Assembly (NCBI GenBank): GCA_001544595.2
Contig: FCOH02000001.1
Span: forward strand, 186,001-250,000
Direction: 5' to 3'
DNA length: 64,000 nt
DNA from: Caballeronia peredens
Lineage (GTDB): Bacteria > Pseudomonadota > Gammaproteobacteria > Burkholderiales > Burkholderiaceae
Shown: positions 61,590-64,000 of the stretch, in pieces
How positions within the stretch are numbered: the stretch's first letter is position 1
How the letters are laid out: each line of letters opens with the position of its first letter
The notes under the pieces: model-generated
What the model saw: the letters and a program-made list of their open reading frames with translations, nothing else
Database searches by the model: none
What the model was told of the DNA's origin: nothing
Made by a program: the position numbers and the translations under genes

Positions 61590-62354
61590 ATGGTCGCGTT
61601 CATCGCTCATCCTGCCGTGCTGTTTATCGTGCTTCTCGCGCTGTTCATCGGCGCGGTGGCGTTCGGCGCATTCGTGCTGCGGCGCGTCGCGGTGCTGCCG
61701 GAAGGCGATCGAGAGGACTTCAACATCGTTCAGACATCGACGCTGACGTTGCTGGCGTTGCTCGTCGGCTTCAGTCTCTCGATGGCGGTCAATCGCTACG
61801 ATCAGCGCAAGAACCTGGAAGAGGGCGAAGCCAACGCTATCGGCACGGAATACGTCCGCGCGGATCTGGCCGACGCCGCGCAGGCCGTGAAGATCAAGTC
61901 GGCGCTGATCCGCTACACGAAGCTGAGACTCGCGGATTACCGGACGCGTGCTCCGGAGGAACTCCAGCGCATCGGGCGCGACACGTCGAGCGTTGAGACG
62001 GAACTCTGGCAACTGGCGACGGAGGTCGCACGCGACAAGCCGACGCCGATCGGCGCGCTCGTCGTCGCCGGGATGAACGATGCGCTCAACTCGCAGGACT
62101 ACGCCGAGGCGGCGCGGATCAATCACATTCCGCTCGGGGCGTGGTTCCTGATGATCGTCATCGCGATCATGGCGTGCGCGGTGCAGGGTTATGGCGCAAA
62201 GGGAAGCCTGCGCAAGGGACTGTTGCTCACGATCCTGCCCGCGACGGTCGCGCTTTCGCTGGCGCTCATCTCCGATATCGACAGCCCGCGAGGCGGCATG
62301 ATCCACGTCGAGCCGCAGAATCTCGCCAGGCTTTTGCAATCGATCGACAAATGA
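61590..62354 (+). CDS. DUF4239-like membrane protein
   Basis: Protein of 254 residues. Two helices at the N-terminus (about 4-27 and 48-66, LTLLALLVGFSLSMAVNRYD) and two at the C-terminus (about 188-205 and 213-232) flank a soluble helical part. RKNLEEGEANAIGTEYVRADL is typical of the DUF4239/bestrophin-like family. Relatives are suggested to be channels, but function is unknown. It is the third gene behind sdsA, 65 bases after the Cys-x2-Cys protein. Confidence 0.8.
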   Translation: MVAFIAHPAVLFIVLLALFIGAVAFGAFVLRRVAVLPEGDREDFNIVQTSTLTLLALLVGFSLSMAVNRYDQRKNLEEGEANAIGTEYVRADLADAAQAVKIKSALIRYTKLRLADYRTRAPEELQRIGRDTSSVETELWQLATEVARDKPTPIGALVVAGMNDALNSQDYAEAARINHIPLGAWFLMIVIAIMACAVQGYGAKGSLRKGLLLTILPATVALSLALISDIDSPRGGMIHVEPQNLARLLQSIDK

Positions 62355-62372
62355 TGTTTTGCGTGCGCGGGC

Positions 62373-63575
62373 TCAGATCGCGAGCTTGTTCAAGGGCAGC
62401 GCGAATTCGAGTTGCAGGCCTTGTTCGCGCCATTCCTGCGCGAGCGTGCCGCCGAAGTGCCGTGCAATCGTGTTGCGCAACAGCGTGCTGCCGAAGCCGT
62501 GTTGTCGCGGCGTATCCGTGATCGCCGGTCCGCCGCGCTCGTGCCAGCGGATGACGAGATTTTCATCGCGCCGTTCCCACTCCACCGACACCTGACCCGC
62601 ATCGGCGGACAAGGCGCCGTACTTCACGGCGTTCGTCGCGAGTTCGTGGAAGACGAGCGCGAGACTCGTCGTCGCGCGGTCGCCGAGTTCCACGTCTTCT
62701 CCGGTCACGATGACGCGCTTTTCAGCCGTCGCTGCATAGGGCCTGAAGATGGCGTCCGTCAGTTCGCGCAGGGTGGCGGCGCACGGCTGGGCCGCGCCTG
62801 CCGCATTGTCGGCACGATGCAGGACGAGCGCGTGCGCCGCGGCCAGCGCGTGCAGGCGCCCGGAAAGCGTCTGAGCGAATTCGGGCGTCGACGACGCCGA
62901 CCGCTTGCCGACGTGAATCATGGCGTCGACGACGGAGAAGACATTGTTGACCCGATGATTCATCTCGCGCGTCAGCATCTCTTGCTGAGCGAGCGCTTCC
63001 TGCAAGCGCTGCTGATTCTGCAGCACGGCGAGCGCAATGCCGACAAACGACGCCAGCTCTTGCATGATGCGCGCGTGTCCGCTGTCGAAGAGGCGTTCCT
63101 TTTCCGCGACGATCCACAACGTGCCGAGCGGCTGACCGTGAGCGACGTAGAGCGGCACGAGCAGCACCTCGGGACAGACGACGCCGGCTTCGGCGATCCA
63201 CGAATAATGTCGCTCCGGATGCCGCGTCAGCGTGGGCTCGAAGCGATCGAGGCAGACGCCGCACGGGCTGTAATTGCGCGGCGTGGTCGCGCCTTCGAAA
63301 CACGCCAGTTCGCCGCGCAGATCGCGCCAGCGAAAAATGCCGGGAGTGCCTTCCTGCGGTTCGAAGGCGCTGATTCCGGCGGATGCCGCGCCGGTCATCT
63401 GCATCGCGCGTTCGACGAATCTCGGCAGCACCTGCTCGGGATGATCGAGCATCTGGCCCACGACGTCCTGCAGCGCGAGCTTTTCGCCGAGGTGATCGAC
63501 GACCTTCGGCACCCTGCGATGCAGTTCGGCCGTGATGTACAGATCGGGTGGCGGGACGGCGTCGAAGGCGGTCAT
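62373..63575 (-). CDS. HWE-family sensor histidine kinase with GAF domain
   Basis: Protein of 400 residues. A GAF domain (about 40-190) includes SPCGVCLDRFEP and VLLVPLYVAHGQPLGTLWIVA. The kinase core is of the HWE/HisKA_2 type: phospho-acceptor His in REMNHRVNNVFSVV, N-box FHELATNAVKYGAL, WHE in VIRWHERGGP and GFGSTLLRNTIARHFGG. No membrane segment, so it is cytoplasmic. HWE kinases often act in light, stress or general stress pathways. No response regulator is adjacent. It is convergent with the DUF4239 gene. Confidence 0.93.
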   Translation of the reverse strand: MTAFDAVPPPDLYITAELHRRVPKVVDHLGEKLALQDVVGQMLDHPEQVLPRFVERAMQMTGAASAGISAFEPQEGTPGIFRWRDLRGELACFEGATTPRNYSPCGVCLDRFEPTLTRHPERHYSWIAEAGVVCPEVLLVPLYVAHGQPLGTLWIVAEKERLFDSGHARIMQELASFVGIALAVLQNQQRLQEALAQQEMLTREMNHRVNNVFSVVDAMIHVGKRSASSTPEFAQTLSGRLHALAAAHALVLHRADNAAGAAQPCAATLRELTDAIFRPYAATAEKRVIVTGEDVELGDRATTSLALVFHELATNAVKYGALSADAGQVSVEWERRDENLVIRWHERGGPAITDTPRQHGFGSTLLRNTIARHFGGTLAQEWREQGLQLEFALPLNKLAI

Positions 63576-63758
63576 TTCGTCGGAGCCGGAGTTGCCTGCA
63601 TGGGGTCATGCCGAGCATACCTGAATCGGTCCGGACGACGAAACAGAGACTTTCCCGTGGATTCCGGCGAATCAGAAGCATTTGCAATGCCGGCTCATTC
63701 GCGTGTTCAATCAGGCATACGCATGCTTAATTGAAACTCACGCGACGCGTACCGCGGC

Positions 63759-64000
63759 TCACGCTACGGGCGCATGTCGCGGCCCGGCGAACGACGCGAG
63801 CACCGCCAGACCCAGCGCCGACAGCAGCACGCCGAGATGCATTGCGCCGCCGGTTCCGGCGCGATCGACGGCCATGCCGCCCGCGAGCGATCCCAGCGCG
63901 ATCGCGGTCTGGACCGCGCTGACGAACAGCGCCGACGCCGCTTCCGGCCGCTCCGGCGAAGTCATCTGCATCCACACGCTCAGGCAAAGCGGAATCGCGC
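63759..64000 (-). CDS. MFS transporter, SotB-like (C-terminal part, cut by window end)
   Basis: Only the last 80 or so residues are present; the gene runs off the right edge. The piece LSVWMQMTSPERPEAASALFVSAVQTAIALGSLAGGMAVD matches the corresponding part of the MFS protein at 30000-31247 (SVWMQRATPEHPEAGSALFV). It covers the last two or three helices and ends in GPRHAPVA. It is therefore a second SotB-like exporter of the same subfamily. Confidence 0.88.
   Translation of the reverse strand, partial: AIPLCLSVWMQMTSPERPEAASALFVSAVQTAIALGSLAGGMAVDRAGTGGAMHLGVLLSALGLAVLASFAGPRHAPVA

Overview
The window is about 63% G+C. It carries gene families typical of Burkholderiaceae: two DUF3331 proteins, many AraC and LysR regulators, GlxA-type regulators, a CIO-type quinol oxidase and very large hybrid sensor kinases. 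The best guess is Paraburkholderia or Caballeronia, probably a secondary chromosome or megaplasmid, because the content is accessory metabolism, transport and regulation. This assignment is inference. I found no rRNA, tRNA, CRISPR array, insertion sequence or prophage.

Layout. 0.2-6 kb: AraC regulator, DUF3331 protein and a three-gene EmrAB/OMF efflux operon on the minus strand. 6-10 kb: antibiotic-biosynthesis-monooxygenase-like protein, LysR regulator, Mug glycosylase and a GlxA-like regulator. 10-15.4 kb: stand-alone 2-oxoglutarate dehydrogenase E1 and stand-alone acetolactate synthase large subunit with a small HTH protein. 15.5-26 kb: secreted alpha/beta hydrolase, second DUF3331, FixJ-type response regulator, DJ-1-like protein, crotonase, and a 1986-residue kinase-like/AAA/GAF/PAS/histidine-kinase protein. 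26-31 kb: BON protein, VOC protein, an epoxide hydrolase broken by a one-base frameshift, aldo/keto reductase, NTF2-like protein and SotB-like MFS. 31-35 kb: TauABC-like sulfonate importer and an orphan MetQ-like lipoprotein. 35-41.3 kb: moaA, a YdeP/FdhF-like molybdoenzyme and cioAB, all minus strand. 41.4-46.4 kb: two paralogous small peptides with double-glycine leaders, flanking two SDRs, a LysR regulator and a repeat-built lipoprotein. 46.4-52.8 kb: thioesterase, CoA ligase, crotonase, HAD and periplasmic binding protein in one operon, followed by a sigma-54 activator. 52.8-58.7 kb: TetR/FAD monooxygenase pair, hydrolase, YciI-like protein, second GlxA-like regulator and diguanylate cyclase. 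58.9-64 kb: SdsA-type alkylsulfatase operon, HWE-type histidine kinase and the end of a second SotB-like MFS gene.

The most interesting signal is the peptide pair at 41423-41683 and 45795-46052. Each encodes an 85-86 residue protein whose first 24 residues fit the double-glycine leader consensus. Both genes are preceded, at the same distance, by a conserved sigma-54 (-24/-12) promoter. The second peptide promoter is divergent from another sigma-54 promoter that fits the 46.4-50.9 kb CoA operon, and that operon is followed by a sigma-54 activator gene. This suggests a previously undescribed RpoN-controlled peptide system linked to a CoA-dependent catabolic operon. A second possible regulon is marked by ATACC/GGTAT half-site motifs in front of the hydrolase (15.4 kb), DJ-1 (18.25 kb), BON (26.06 kb) and moaA-ydeP-cioAB (41.3 kb) units, close to an orphan FixJ-type regulator and a giant sensor kinase.
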